NCBI RefSeq assembly: GCF_014171475.1 | Contig: NZ_CP048817.1 | Location: 1,426,001-1,490,000 of the forward strand | Reading direction: 5' to 3' | DNA length: 64,000 bases | From: Sphingomonas sp. So64.6b | GTDB taxonomy: Bacteria > Pseudomonadota > Alphaproteobacteria > Sphingomonadales > Sphingomonadaceae | Shown here: positions 1 through 7,620 of the stretch, in pieces | Layout: every line of letters starts with the position of its first letter | How positions within the stretch are numbered: the stretch's first letter is position 1 | Program-made: the position numbers and the translations under genes | The notes under the pieces: model-generated | The model's database searches: none | Told to the model about the DNA's origin: nothing | The model's input: the letters and a program-made list of their open reading frames with translations, nothing else

Positions 1-100
1 CATTGCGGTCGCAGGCGAGCGCGAGGAACGCGTCGCCCGCTGACTGCGTCCAGAATGGCTTGCGGCCGGTCTCGGCCTGGGCGGGTGCGGTCGCGATCAT
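1..100 (-). CDS. N-terminus of a probable cation P-type ATPase (partial)
   Basis: An ATG at position 100 on the minus strand opens a reading frame that leaves the window at its left edge. Only about 33 residues are visible, including the run KPFWTQSAGDAFLAL. That PFW-x-QS-x(6)-L pattern resembles the cytoplasmic N-terminus of Mg/Ca-type P-type ATPases, which is the only basis for the name. The start lies 9 nt downstream of the oleate hydratase stop codon, and a GAGGCAGGG ribosome-binding stretch spans that stop, so the two genes are probably co-transcribed. No catalytic motif is visible, so the product name is tentative. Confidence 0.4.
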   Translation of the reverse strand, partial: MIATAPAQAETGRKPFWTQSAGDAFLALACDRN

Positions 101-109
101 CGCCCTGCC

Positions 110-1774
110 TCAGGCGGGGTGGAGAATGGCTGCCGCCGGCCCGGCCTCGCCATCATGCAACGCGCGATATGCCTTGTAGAGAATCCGCGGATCAAACGCG
201 CCCTTATAGACAGGCGGCGGTGTGCGATGCAGGCCGAGCAACTGGTAAACGGCAGCCTGGGCGGAGCGGACCGAATATTCGACGGTGAAGACGACGTCGT
301 CCGGCAGCTCGCAATATTGGCCGATAAAGGCGAGGTTGGTCGAGCCTTGCGGTACAACCTGCGGGCGGTCGCCCTTGGCGCGGGGCAGGAACTGGCTGGT
401 GATGAACGGCATCATGCACGGGATGCAGGTCGATGACCCCAAGATCTCATCAGCCTCGGCGACGATCCCGAGATGCCCGAGGATTTCGGTCATGATCTCA
501 CGGCCGGTGCAGGCCGACATCGGTTTCCTGACGAAGTCGCCAAGGGCTTCGACTGACAGGCCATAGCCCCAGAAGACCGCGACATCGTCCGGCTGGCCGA
601 CAAAATGCGGCTGATACGGGATGACGATGGAGGCGAGCCAGGCGGATTTCGGAAAGGTGATCAATCCACCTTCGCCGGGGACGTTGCCGGTTGCGTCGCG
701 CACCAGCGCCAGAAAACCAGCATCATGCAGCGTGGTGGTGAACGATACCCATTTCGACTGGTCGACATGACCGTCGAACGCCGATGGGTTGCCGAAATGC
801 GGCCGGTCAGCAGCGATCTTCTCCCACAGCGCCCAAGCGCCGCCGTCGTTCTTGCCCAGCAATCGAGGCACACTGTCCATGCTGCCGAGCTGCGAGCCCT
901 CGGTCATTGATCCCAGCGTTACGAATATATTGTCGTGCGCGGCGACCGGGATTTCGGTCGTGGTCCCGCCTTCGACCGTTCGAATTCCCCGGACGGTCAT
1001 TTCGCCGTCGACGTCGGACATAGTGAGATCCGTGACGCGGGTATCGAGGCGAAAATGGACGTCGCGCTCCGCCAGCCATTTGTGCAGCGGACGCACCAGC
1101 GAATCATATTGATTGTACCGGGTGCGCATGATTCCGCTCAGGCGACTGAAGCCCTCGACCATATGCGAGAATCTAACCAGGTAGCGCTTGAACTCGACGG
1201 CGCTGTGCCATGGCTGGAAGGCGAAGGTCGTACACCACATCAGCCAGAAATTGGTATCGAAGAAAGCAGGGTCGAACTGATCAGCGATGCTGGTGCGACC
1301 GAGTAGCAATTCGGGCTCGATCGCGAGGCGTTCGATCGTCAGGATGTGCTGCTCGCTCAACCCGAACGCCGGGGCGACCTGGCGATGCCCATCCTCGAAC
1401 AGGCGAGACTTGGACGATGTCTTGATCGTCTCGTTCCAATCAAGAATCTCCTGAGTGACGGTTGACTGCGCATCAAGCGTGGGAATCGACGCGAACAGGT
1501 CGAACGTGCACAGATATTTGCTCTCGAGCATCCGGCCGCCGCGCAGGACATAGCCGTTTTCGGGCGATCCCGCGCCATCGAGCGCACCGCCGATAACATG
1601 GCCCTCGTCGATGATGGTAATGTCCGAACCGCGCATGTCACCGTCGCGGATCATGAACGCAGCCGCCGCGAGCGAAGCGATGCCGCCACCGACAAGGAAG
1701 GCCCGGCTTTCGCGCTTCGGCAGCGGCACACCGCCCGCTGTATCCGGATTTGCGGCGCGGTTCAGTTCGGTCAT
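110..1774 (-). CDS. ohyA: Oleate hydratase (myosin-cross-reactive-antigen family)
   Basis: The 554-residue product is a FAD-dependent hydratase that adds water across the cis-9 double bond of oleate or related unsaturated fatty acids, giving 10-hydroxy fatty acids. It acts in the cytosol or at the membrane surface. A dinucleotide-binding motif, AFLVGGGIASLAAAAFMIRD, sits near the N-terminus, followed by the family signatures GGALDGAG and GGRMLESKYLC. The length is normal for the family. The start was placed at the ATG at 1774, which has GGAAG about 6 nt upstream; an upstream GTG only two codons away is also possible. The gene is on the same strand as the copper ATPase upstream and the partial ATPase downstream. 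It may help remodel fatty acids or detoxify free unsaturated acids; that role is inferred. Confidence 0.92.
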   Translation of the reverse strand: MTELNRAANPDTAGGVPLPKRESRAFLVGGGIASLAAAAFMIRDGDMRGSDITIIDEGHVIGGALDGAGSPENGYVLRGGRMLESKYLCTFDLFASIPTLDAQSTVTQEILDWNETIKTSSKSRLFEDGHRQVAPAFGLSEQHILTIERLAIEPELLLGRTSIADQFDPAFFDTNFWLMWCTTFAFQPWHSAVEFKRYLVRFSHMVEGFSRLSGIMRTRYNQYDSLVRPLHKWLAERDVHFRLDTRVTDLTMSDVDGEMTVRGIRTVEGGTTTEIPVAAHDNIFVTLGSMTEGSQLGSMDSVPRLLGKNDGGAWALWEKIAADRPHFGNPSAFDGHVDQSKWVSFTTTLHDAGFLALVRDATGNVPGEGGLITFPKSAWLASIVIPYQPHFVGQPDDVAVFWGYGLSVEALGDFVRKPMSACTGREIMTEILGHLGIVAEADEILGSSTCIPCMMPFITSQFLPRAKGDRPQVVPQGSTNLAFIGQYCELPDDVVFTVEYSVRSAQAAVYQLLGLHRTPPPVYKGAFDPRILYKAYRALHDGEAGPAAAILHPA

Positions 1775-1978
1775 GAGCACTTCCTTGGCGGCTTGGCGGC
1801 TTGGCGATCGGATCGAGGTCGATCCGACGCGAACAGGTTTCCGCAGTGCAGACTCTGACCGTCCGGCGACAGGATCGGAATCTACCTATTGGCGTCGGAT
1901 CGCCCGGCGCGAAGCAGCTCGGCCACCCTGTCGAACCTTGCGGACGCTCTGCGGCGATCACCGCGGAGCGCCACGGTT

Positions 1979-4099
1979 TCACAGTTTGACGGTGTTTAGC
2001 CGCAGCGCATTCAACACGACGGTGACCGACGAAAGCGCCATCGCCGCACCGGCCAACATCGGCGACATCAATAGGCCGGTCACCGGAAACAGGACGCCCG
2101 CGGCGACCGGGACGCCAATGCCGTTGAAGATAAACGAGAAGAACAGGTTCTGGCGAATGTTGCGCATGGTCGCCCTGGCCAAACGACGGGCCCGCACCAA
2201 CGCCCCGAGATCGCCTCCGATCAGCGTTATGCCGGCGCTTTCGATGGCGACGTCGGTGCCGCTGCCCATGGCGATGCCAACCGCGGCGGCGGCGAGGGCG
2301 GGCGCGTCGTTGATGCCATCGCCCGCCATCGCGACGACCGCTCCTGCTGTCTTCAGTTCGCCAATGATCCGCGCCTTGTCCTCGGGACGAAGTCCGGCGC
2401 GGACTTCATCGATCCCGCCAACGCTTCGCGCCACCGCGTTCGCGGTGACCTGGTTGTCGCCAGTGAGCATCACGATGCGCAGCCCGCTGTCGCGCAAGTC
2501 GGCGATCGCACCGCGCGCCGAGGGTCGCACCGGATCGGCGACTGCGAGCAGGCCGGTCAAGACACCGTCGATCGCGACCAGCACGACGCCTGCGCCTTGC
2601 TGGCGATGGCGATCCGCCGCTTCGGTAAGCGGCGCGGGATCGATATTGATCCGCAGCATCTGAGCCGGACTGCCGATCACCACCTCCCGGCCGAGGACCG
2701 TGCCGCTGATCCCAAGACCGGTTTGCGATGCAAAGTTCGCGGCCGGTTTGATTATCCTACCTGCTTCCTGCGCGCCAAGGACGATCGCATGGGCGAGCGG
2801 ATGTTCCGAAAGCGCTTCGATCGATGCCGCGAGCGCCAGCGTCGCATCGGGGTCATGGTCGTTCCTGGCTTCGACCGCGATGAGCCTGGGGCGTCCGTCG
2901 GTCAGCGTGCCGGTCTTGTCGATCACCAGCGTGTCGACCGCCGCAAGCGCCTGAAGCGCCTCGGCGCTCTTGACCAGCACGCCGGCCTTCGCGCCGCGCC
3001 CGGTGCCGACCATGATCGACATCGGCGTCGCGAGGCCAAGCGCGCAGGGGCATGCGATGATCAGGACCGCGATCGCGTTCAGCAGCGCATGGCCGAAGCG
3101 TGGTTCGGGGCCGACCAGATTCCACATGATGAACGTCGCCAGGGCGACGACTATGATCGATGGTACGAACCAGCTCGAGATGCGGTCGGCAACCGCCTGG
3201 ATTGGGGCGCGGCTTCGCTGCGCTTCGGCTACCATATGGACGATGCGCGCGAGCATAGTATTCGCGCCGACCGCTTGCGTCTCCATCACCAGGCTGCCCG
3301 TGCCGTTCACGGTGCCGCCGGTCAACATCGCGCCGGCCATTTTTAGGACCGGCACGGGCTCACCGGTCAGCATCGATTCGTCGACCGACGAGCGTCCCTC
3401 GATGGTGATGCCATCGACCGGGATTGCCTCACCTGGCCTGATGCGCAACCGATCGCCGGTCACGACGTCGGCCAGTGGAATCTCGATCTCCGTGCCGCCT
3501 TCACCGATCCGCCGCGCCGTCTTGGGCGCCAGGTCCAGTAGTGCCCGGATCGCGCGGCCGGTCGCGGCGCGTGCGCGCAACTCAAGTACCTGTCCCAGCA
3601 GGACCAACGCGACAACGACACCGGCGGCTTCATAATAGACCGGCATCATGCCGTGCACCCGCAAGGCGGACGGGAACACTCCAGGCGCGACCGTCGCGAT
3701 CAGACTGTAGAGAAACGCCGAGCCCACGCCGATCGCGATTAGCGTGAACATGTTGAGATGCCAGGTCCGGATCGATGTCCAGCCGCGCTGGAAGAACGGC
3801 CAGCCTGCCCACAGGACGATCGGCGTCGAGAGCGCCAGCTGGATCCAGGATGAGAGTGAAGGCGGTACGAGGTGAACGCCGAGCATTTCAGCCACCATCG
3901 AGACGAGCAGCAGTGGCATGGAGAGAATGCCCGCGACCCATAGCCGGCGCGTAAAATCGACAAGTTCCGGGTTCGGCGCATCGTCCAGCGACGGCTCTTC
4001 GGGCTCGAGCGCCATGCCGCAGATCGGGCATGTACCAGGTCCGTCCCGACGGATTCGCGGGTGCATCGGACAAGTCCAGGCCTTGCCGGCTATCGCCAT
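1979..4099 (-). CDS. Copper/heavy-metal-translocating P1B-type ATPase
   Basis: This 706-residue membrane pump exports monovalent copper or a similar soft metal using ATP. In place of a GMxCxxC domain, the N-terminus carries a heavy-metal-binding segment, CPMHP then [13 protein letters not shown], typical of one CopA/SilP-like subgroup. The membrane-embedded CPC triad appears in [11 protein letters not shown], the phosphorylation site in DKTGTLTDG, the HP motif in SEHPLAHA, and the hinge in [12 protein letters not shown]. About eight transmembrane helices are expected. The ATG at 4099 was chosen; the open frame extends to a TTG at 4171 preceded by AGGGG, which would add 24 residues. No copper chaperone or regulator gene is adjacent. 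The substrate is inferred from family motifs. Confidence 0.92.
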   Translation of the reverse strand: MAIAGKAWTCPMHPRIRRDGPGTCPICGMALEPEEPSLDDAPNPELVDFTRRLWVAGILSMPLLLVSMVAEMLGVHLVPPSLSSWIQLALSTPIVLWAGWPFFQRGWTSIRTWHLNMFTLIAIGVGSAFLYSLIATVAPGVFPSALRVHGMMPVYYEAAGVVVALVLLGQVLELRARAATGRAIRALLDLAPKTARRIGEGGTEIEIPLADVVTGDRLRIRPGEAIPVDGITIEGRSSVDESMLTGEPVPVLKMAGAMLTGGTVNGTGSLVMETQAVGANTMLARIVHMVAEAQRSRAPIQAVADRISSWFVPSIIVVALATFIMWNLVGPEPRFGHALLNAIAVLIIACPCALGLATPMSIMVGTGRGAKAGVLVKSAEALQALAAVDTLVIDKTGTLTDGRPRLIAVEARNDHDPDATLALAASIEALSEHPLAHAIVLGAQEAGRIIKPAANFASQTGLGISGTVLGREVVIGSPAQMLRINIDPAPLTEAADRHRQQGAGVVLVAIDGVLTGLLAVADPVRPSARGAIADLRDSGLRIVMLTGDNQVTANAVARSVGGIDEVRAGLRPEDKARIIGELKTAGAVVAMAGDGINDAPALAAAAVGIAMGSGTDVAIESAGITLIGGDLGALVRARRLARATMRNIRQNLFFSFIFNGIGVPVAAGVLFPVTGLLMSPMLAGAAMALSSVTVVLNALRLNTVKL

Positions 4100-4534
4100 G
4101 GGGCGAGCGATCCGCGTTGTGCTGGGTGCGCCGCGAGGAGCTTCCAGAGGCTGTTGAAGAGATTGACCCAAGATCGGCCCCTAGTCTTTCCGAACCGGAC
4201 GATGCCTTTTGGTGTCGGGCTCCCGCCAGTGGCGAATGCTCAACTTGCCCGGTATCCGGCGACCCGGCAGATCGCAGAGGCGACGGCTGTTAATCGCGTC
4301 CCCGGCAATGCGCGGGCTATAGCTCTCGCTGGCGTCGCGTCGGGTCCCGCCAAGATCGAAATCCAATCGATCGACCGCGACGGAACGTGATGTCTTGACG
4401 CCACCAGCAAGCCTGGGATCGACAACTCCTCTGCCTGGATCGCTATTTCGATAAGTCATGACGTGCTTTCATTTTCCACGGCGCAACGAGTCCATCCTGC
4501 CCGCCTGGAAAGGCGGGCGGGACGGGCCGTGAGG
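4100..4534. other. Gap between copper ATPase and BON gene, no gene seen
   Basis: This 435-bp stretch lies between two minus-strand genes. Short overlapping frames on both strands have no recognisable product and no ribosome-binding site, so none is called. It should contain the promoter of the copper ATPase (unless the upstream TTG start is used) and the end of the BON transcript. No clear terminator hairpin or operator repeat was recognised. Confidence 0.5.
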
Positions 4535-5182
4535 TCAGGCGATGATCAGGTCGTTCTCGACGTCGGTTGCACCGGGTGCGCCCCAGGCCGTTGCGCCTGC
4601 GACATACCGGTCGCCCGGGGTGTCGACGGATCCGGTCAGCTTGACCTTGCCGTCATGCGTGGTGACGGTAATCGTCTTGGGATCGAACCACGACCGGTGC
4701 AGCGCGAGATCGATCTTGTGGCTGATGTCCGTGGCGTCGGCGCGCGGTTTGATCGTCGTGTCATTCAGCACCCCGACCACACCGAACAGGCCGCGAATGG
4801 TGCGTTCTGCCGCTTGCTTCTGGTAATGCCAATCGACCTGACCGGTCAGCGTGACCCAGCCATTCTCGACCTTCACCTTGACCGCGTCGCGCGGCACGCT
4901 GACTTCCCACGCGAGCCGATTGGCAGCAGCGTTGGCGATGTCCTCATCGCTGCGTACCATGCTTGAATGGAGCTTTACCGTGATCTCTTCGACCACGGCC
5001 CTGACGCCCTTGACGCGACTGGCCGCGCGCTCGGCCGCACGCTTCTCCAGGAAATTCTCGACATGGCCGGTCAGCGTCACGATGCCGTTCTTGGCGATGA
5101 CACCGATATGGGCGGCGGTAACACTTGGCTCCCAAGCGAATTCGGCGAGCACGGCTTCTTGAAGTTGACGATCCTGAGACAT
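4535..5182 (-). CDS. Triple BON-domain protein
   Basis: The 215-residue product contains three consecutive BON domains at about residues 5-70, 77-145 and 150-215. Each shows the pattern of a V-K-V stretch followed by G-x-V-T-L-T-G-x-V, seen here as NGIVTLTGHVENF, NGWVTLTGQVDWH and DGKVKLTGSVD. BON domains bind phospholipid or membranes and are common in stress-induced envelope proteins such as OsmY. No signal peptide is visible, so the location is uncertain. The start at 5182 (MSQDRQ) is supported by AGGAG five bases upstream; a longer open frame reaches 5467 but would overlap the upstream gene and lacks such a site. A copy of the TGCGTAGTTTCCGA element lies about 160 bp upstream. Confidence 0.88.
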   Translation of the reverse strand: MSQDRQLQEAVLAEFAWEPSVTAAHIGVIAKNGIVTLTGHVENFLEKRAAERAASRVKGVRAVVEEITVKLHSSMVRSDEDIANAAANRLAWEVSVPRDAVKVKVENGWVTLTGQVDWHYQKQAAERTIRGLFGVVGVLNDTTIKPRADATDISHKIDLALHRSWFDPKTITVTTHDGKVKLTGSVDTPGDRYVAGATAWGAPGATDVENDLIIA

Positions 5183-5340
5183 GACGGCTCCTGAGTTGAG
5201 GTAGCGGAAGCTGTCCGGCGCGATTGGCCATTGGCTTCGTTGCGGTGAACCAGACTTGCCCATCGGAGCGTGCAATGTGCGCCGTTCGACCGATAAATCC
5301 AGCATCGCCACATTAGGAGAGCGGGGAGGGGGTGGGCAGC

Positions 5341-5355
5341 ATCGGAAACTACGCA
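5341..5355 (-). promoter_or_regulatory. TGCGTAGTTTCCGA element, copy 1 (upstream of BON gene)
   Basis: Read on the minus strand, this is an exact copy of the 14-bp element TGCGTAGTTTCCGA. It lies in the gap between the 201-residue protein gene and the BON gene, about 160 bp ahead of the BON start and pointing towards it. Two more exact copies lie at 6067-6080 and 6180-6193. It may be an activator site; GTAG-TTTCC sequences loosely resemble FixJ/NarL-family targets, which is an inference. Confidence 0.6.
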
Positions 5356-5366
5356 CGTCGCCAAAA

Positions 5367-5972
5367 TCATTCGGATGTCTGAGAGGCGTCCCGGTCGCGC
5401 AGTCCGTCCCTGAACTCCGCAAGTCGGGCGCGGTAACCGCTGGCGTCGCCATATTCGAGAAATTCATAATAGCGCTGATGGGGGTCGATCACGCGCAACG
5501 CATGCTTGATCGGGCACCAATATTGCTCGGTGCGGCTGCTGATCTCGCGTACGTATCCGACAAGGCCGTTGGCATAGGCGCAGAACAGGCAATTCATCGC
5601 TTCGATCACATTCAGATACGCCAGATGTTGCCGATCGAAGACGAGATACTCCGATCGACTGACCCGCTTGATGCCATAAGCTCGAAAGCAAATCGCCTGA
5701 TACAGGCTGACCCACGCATCGACGAAAAGGAGCGGGATGATCAGCGAATAGATGACGGGTGCGGTTATCGTGGCGGCGAAGCTCGACTCAGCGAAGAACC
5801 GTGAGACACTTGCCTTCAGTCGCCGATGCTCGTCGAGGACACCGCGTTCAAAGCCGACGATTTTTGCAGATATCGTCACGCCAAGCGCTCGTCTGCGGCT
5901 TTCGATCTCGCGATCGAGCTCGCCCTGCAGCCGGACAATCTCCTGTGCGATGTCCTGTATGCGTTGGGTCAT
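5367..5972 (-). CDS. Conserved membrane-anchored protein of unknown function
   Basis: The family was not recognised. The 201-residue product begins with a charged, probably coiled-coil helix (residues 1-55). A hydrophobic segment follows at about residues 66-95 (TITAPVIYSLIIPLLFVDAW), giving one or two membrane passes. The C-terminal half is cytosolic-looking, with four cysteines in two patterns, NCLFCAYANG and EQYWCPIKHA, that could bind a metal. The start at 5972 is an ATG with GGAA upstream. The gene sits between the BON gene and the divergent alcohol dehydrogenase gene. The repeated 14-bp element lies about 95 bp upstream in the correct orientation, so it probably belongs to the same stress regulon. 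Confidence 0.8.
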   Translation of the reverse strand: MTQRIQDIAQEIVRLQGELDREIESRRRALGVTISAKIVGFERGVLDEHRRLKASVSRFFAESSFAATITAPVIYSLIIPLLFVDAWVSLYQAICFRAYGIKRVSRSEYLVFDRQHLAYLNVIEAMNCLFCAYANGLVGYVREISSRTEQYWCPIKHALRVIDPHQRYYEFLEYGDASGYRARLAEFRDGLRDRDASQTSE

Positions 5973-6066
5973 GACGATGTTCCGATTTCGTATGGCGATG
6001 ATGGAAACGGCGCGGCTCGCGATCGTGGTTCGACGGATTAGTCAAGCTTGGCTCTCCGCAGCAGGG

Positions 6067-6080
6067 TCGGAAACTACGCA
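6067..6080 (-). promoter_or_regulatory. TGCGTAGTTTCCGA element, copy 2
   Basis: This exact 14-bp copy reads on the minus strand towards the 201-residue protein gene, whose start is about 95 bp away. It lies in the divergent intergenic region shared with the alcohol dehydrogenase gene, 99 bp from copy 3, which points the opposite way. Confidence 0.65.
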
Positions 6081-6179
6081 CCTTCCCCGCGCGCCGACTG
6101 AACAAGTCCGGGTCGGGCCGAGCTATGCCGTAGCAGGTGCGCGCGACGTGGCGACGCCAGGAAGTCGCGCCGACGCTGC

Positions 6180-6193
6180 TGCGTAGTTTCCGA
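6180..6193 (+). promoter_or_regulatory. TGCGTAGTTTCCGA element, copy 3
   Basis: This exact 14-bp copy reads on the plus strand towards the alcohol dehydrogenase gene, about 123 bp before its ATG. Copies 2 and 3 are arranged back-to-back so that each faces its own gene, which argues for a directional activator site rather than a chance repeat. Confidence 0.65.
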
Positions 6194-6315
6194 GGCTCCC
6201 GTTGCGGGGTGATCGGCTGGTATTGGCTGTCATTCAGACCGCTGCGATTTCGTAACGGTCAAGCGATGCAAACAGCGCGCGCCGCGACACGACACTCATA
6301 TGCAAAGAGCCCGCC

Positions 6316-7353
6316 ATGAAAGCACTCGTCTATAAAGGCCCCGGCAAAAAGGCCTATGAAGAACATCCCAAGCCCGAGCTGATCGATCCGACCGATGCGA
6401 TCATCAAGATCACCAGGACGACCATCTGTGGCACCGACCTGCATATTCTGAAAGGCGATGTTGCGACGTGTCAGCCGGGCTGCGTGCTTGGCCATGAGGG
6501 TGTCGGCGTGGTCGATGCCGTTGGCTCCGCGGTCACCGCGTTCAAGCCTGGCGACCGGGTGCTCATCTCCTGCGTCAGCGCCTGTGGAAAATGCGACTAT
6601 TGCCGCAGGGGCATGTTCTCGCATTGCATGACCGGCGGCTGGATCCTCGGCAACACGATCGATGGCACTCAGGCGGAATTCGTGCGCACGCCGCATGCCG
6701 ACACCAGCCTCTATCCTATTCCGGAAGGCGCTGATGAAGAAGCATTGGTTATGCTGAGCGATATCCTGCCGACCGGCTTCGAGTGCGGCGTGCTCAACGG
6801 CAAGGTTCAGCCCGGCAGCACGATCGCTATCGTCGGATCGGGACCGATTGGCCTTGCGGCACTGCTCACGGCCCAATTCTATTCCCCTGCTGAAATCATC
6901 ATGATCGACCTGGACGACAACCGCCTCGCGGTCGCCAAGCGCTTCGGCGCCACCGCGACGATCAACAGCGCGGATGGCAAGGCGGTCGCTGCCGTGATGG
7001 CAATGACCGGTCAGCGCGGCGTGGATACGGCGATCGAGGCGGTCGGCGTTCCGGCCACTTTCGAGCTGTGCGAACAGATCATCGCGCCCGGGGGCATCAT
7101 CGCCAATATTGGCGTTCACGGCGCACCGGTCACGCTCCACCTCGAGCGCCTGTGGGACCGCAACATCGCGATCACTACCCGACTGGTGGACACGTCGAGC
7201 ACGCCGATGCTGCTCAAGCTCCTGCGATCGGACAGGATCGACGCAAAGTTGCTGATCACTCACCGCTTCAAGCTCGATCAGATCGATGAAGCCTATGAGA
7301 CGTTTGGCAACGCCGCGAAAACGCATGCGTTGAAAGTCATGATCGAGGCCTGA
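6316..7353 (+). CDS. Zinc-dependent alcohol dehydrogenase (MDR superfamily)
   Basis: The 345-residue product is a medium-chain dehydrogenase/reductase that probably oxidises or reduces an alcohol/aldehyde pair with NAD(P). The catalytic zinc ligand region reads TICGTDLH and GHEGVGVV. The structural zinc site is the four-Cys cluster in CGKCDYCRRGMFSHC. The Rossmann motif is VGSGPIGLAAL at about residues 171-181, followed by an acidic residue (MIDLDDNR) favouring NAD. The length is normal. The gene is divergent from the 201-residue membrane protein gene and carries the 14-bp regulatory element upstream. The substrate cannot be told from the sequence. The setting suggests a fermentative or low-oxygen role, which is an inference. 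Confidence 0.92.
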   Translation: MKALVYKGPGKKAYEEHPKPELIDPTDAIIKITRTTICGTDLHILKGDVATCQPGCVLGHEGVGVVDAVGSAVTAFKPGDRVLISCVSACGKCDYCRRGMFSHCMTGGWILGNTIDGTQAEFVRTPHADTSLYPIPEGADEEALVMLSDILPTGFECGVLNGKVQPGSTIAIVGSGPIGLAALLTAQFYSPAEIIMIDLDDNRLAVAKRFGATATINSADGKAVAAVMAMTGQRGVDTAIEAVGVPATFELCEQIIAPGGIIANIGVHGAPVTLHLERLWDRNIAITTRLVDTSSTPMLLKLLRSDRIDAKLLITHRFKLDQIDEAYETFGNAAKTHALKVMIEA

Positions 7354-7361
7354 CCAGGCTT

Positions 7362-7393
7362 TTCGAAGCATATCGGCTTCGAAGCATATCGGC
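7362..7393. repeat. 16-bp perfect tandem duplication
   Basis: TTCGAAGCATATCGGC occurs twice, back to back, directly after the alcohol dehydrogenase stop codon and just ahead of the small gene at 7409. TTCGAA is itself palindromic. It may be a replication slippage product or part of a leader; no function can be assigned. Confidence 0.6.
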
Positions 7394-7408
7394 GTTGAAG
7401 GAAAATCG

Positions 7409-7507
7409 ATGATTCAGAACAGCCTCAATCCCTTCGATGCCCGGCTGGTCTCAAGCCGGGCAGGTGGCTTCGCCCAACTGCCCGACAACCGGCGGGCCAC
7501 GACATGA
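7409..7507 (+). CDS. Small uncharacterised protein (32 aa), coupled to next gene
   Basis: An ATG at 7409 preceded by AAGGA at a good distance opens a 32-codon frame that begins MIQNSLNPFDARLVSS. Its TGA overlaps the ATG of the next small gene by four bases (ATGA at 7504-7507). The product is soluble and mildly basic, with no family recognised. The ribosome-binding site and the chain of ATGA overlaps leading into the cation ATPase gene are the case for it being translated. A non-coding leader remains possible. Confidence 0.5.
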   Translation: MIQNSLNPFDARLVSSRAGGFAQLPDNRRATT

Positions 7508-7620
7508 CAACGACCCATTTGACCGGATTTTCGGTGTCGCTGCTGCTGATCGGTGTCGCCCTCGTTCTCTACGTGATCGTCTGGCGACGCCGGCGATCAA
7601 GTGATGAACGCGGTCGATGA
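7504..7620 (+). CDS. Small single-pass membrane protein (38 aa)
   Basis: The 38-residue product has a short polar N-terminus, one hydrophobic helix (VSLLLIGVALVLYVIVW) and a strongly basic tail, WRRRRSSDERGR. This gives a membrane anchor whose tail faces the cytosol by the positive-inside rule. It starts within the stop of the upstream 32-residue frame and ends with TGA overlapping the ATG of the cation ATPase gene (ATGA at 7617-7620). That arrangement suggests translational coupling and perhaps a small regulatory or assembly subunit of the pump. The function is inferred from position only. Confidence 0.6.
   Translation: MTTTHLTGFSVSLLLIGVALVLYVIVWRRRRSSDERGR

Noticed and set aside
1785..1808. 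Short CTTGGCGG-type tandem repeats upstream of oleate hydratase
   Set aside because: About three 9-bp units in GC-rich DNA near the start codon; too short to claim a function.
4181..4459. 92-codon minus-strand frame in the gap before the copper ATPase gene
   Set aside because: No ribosome-binding site, no family, irregular composition; left as non-coding.
6259..7371. 370-codon open frame opposite the alcohol dehydrogenase gene
   Set aside because: Exactly antisense to a complete MDR enzyme gene with zinc motifs.
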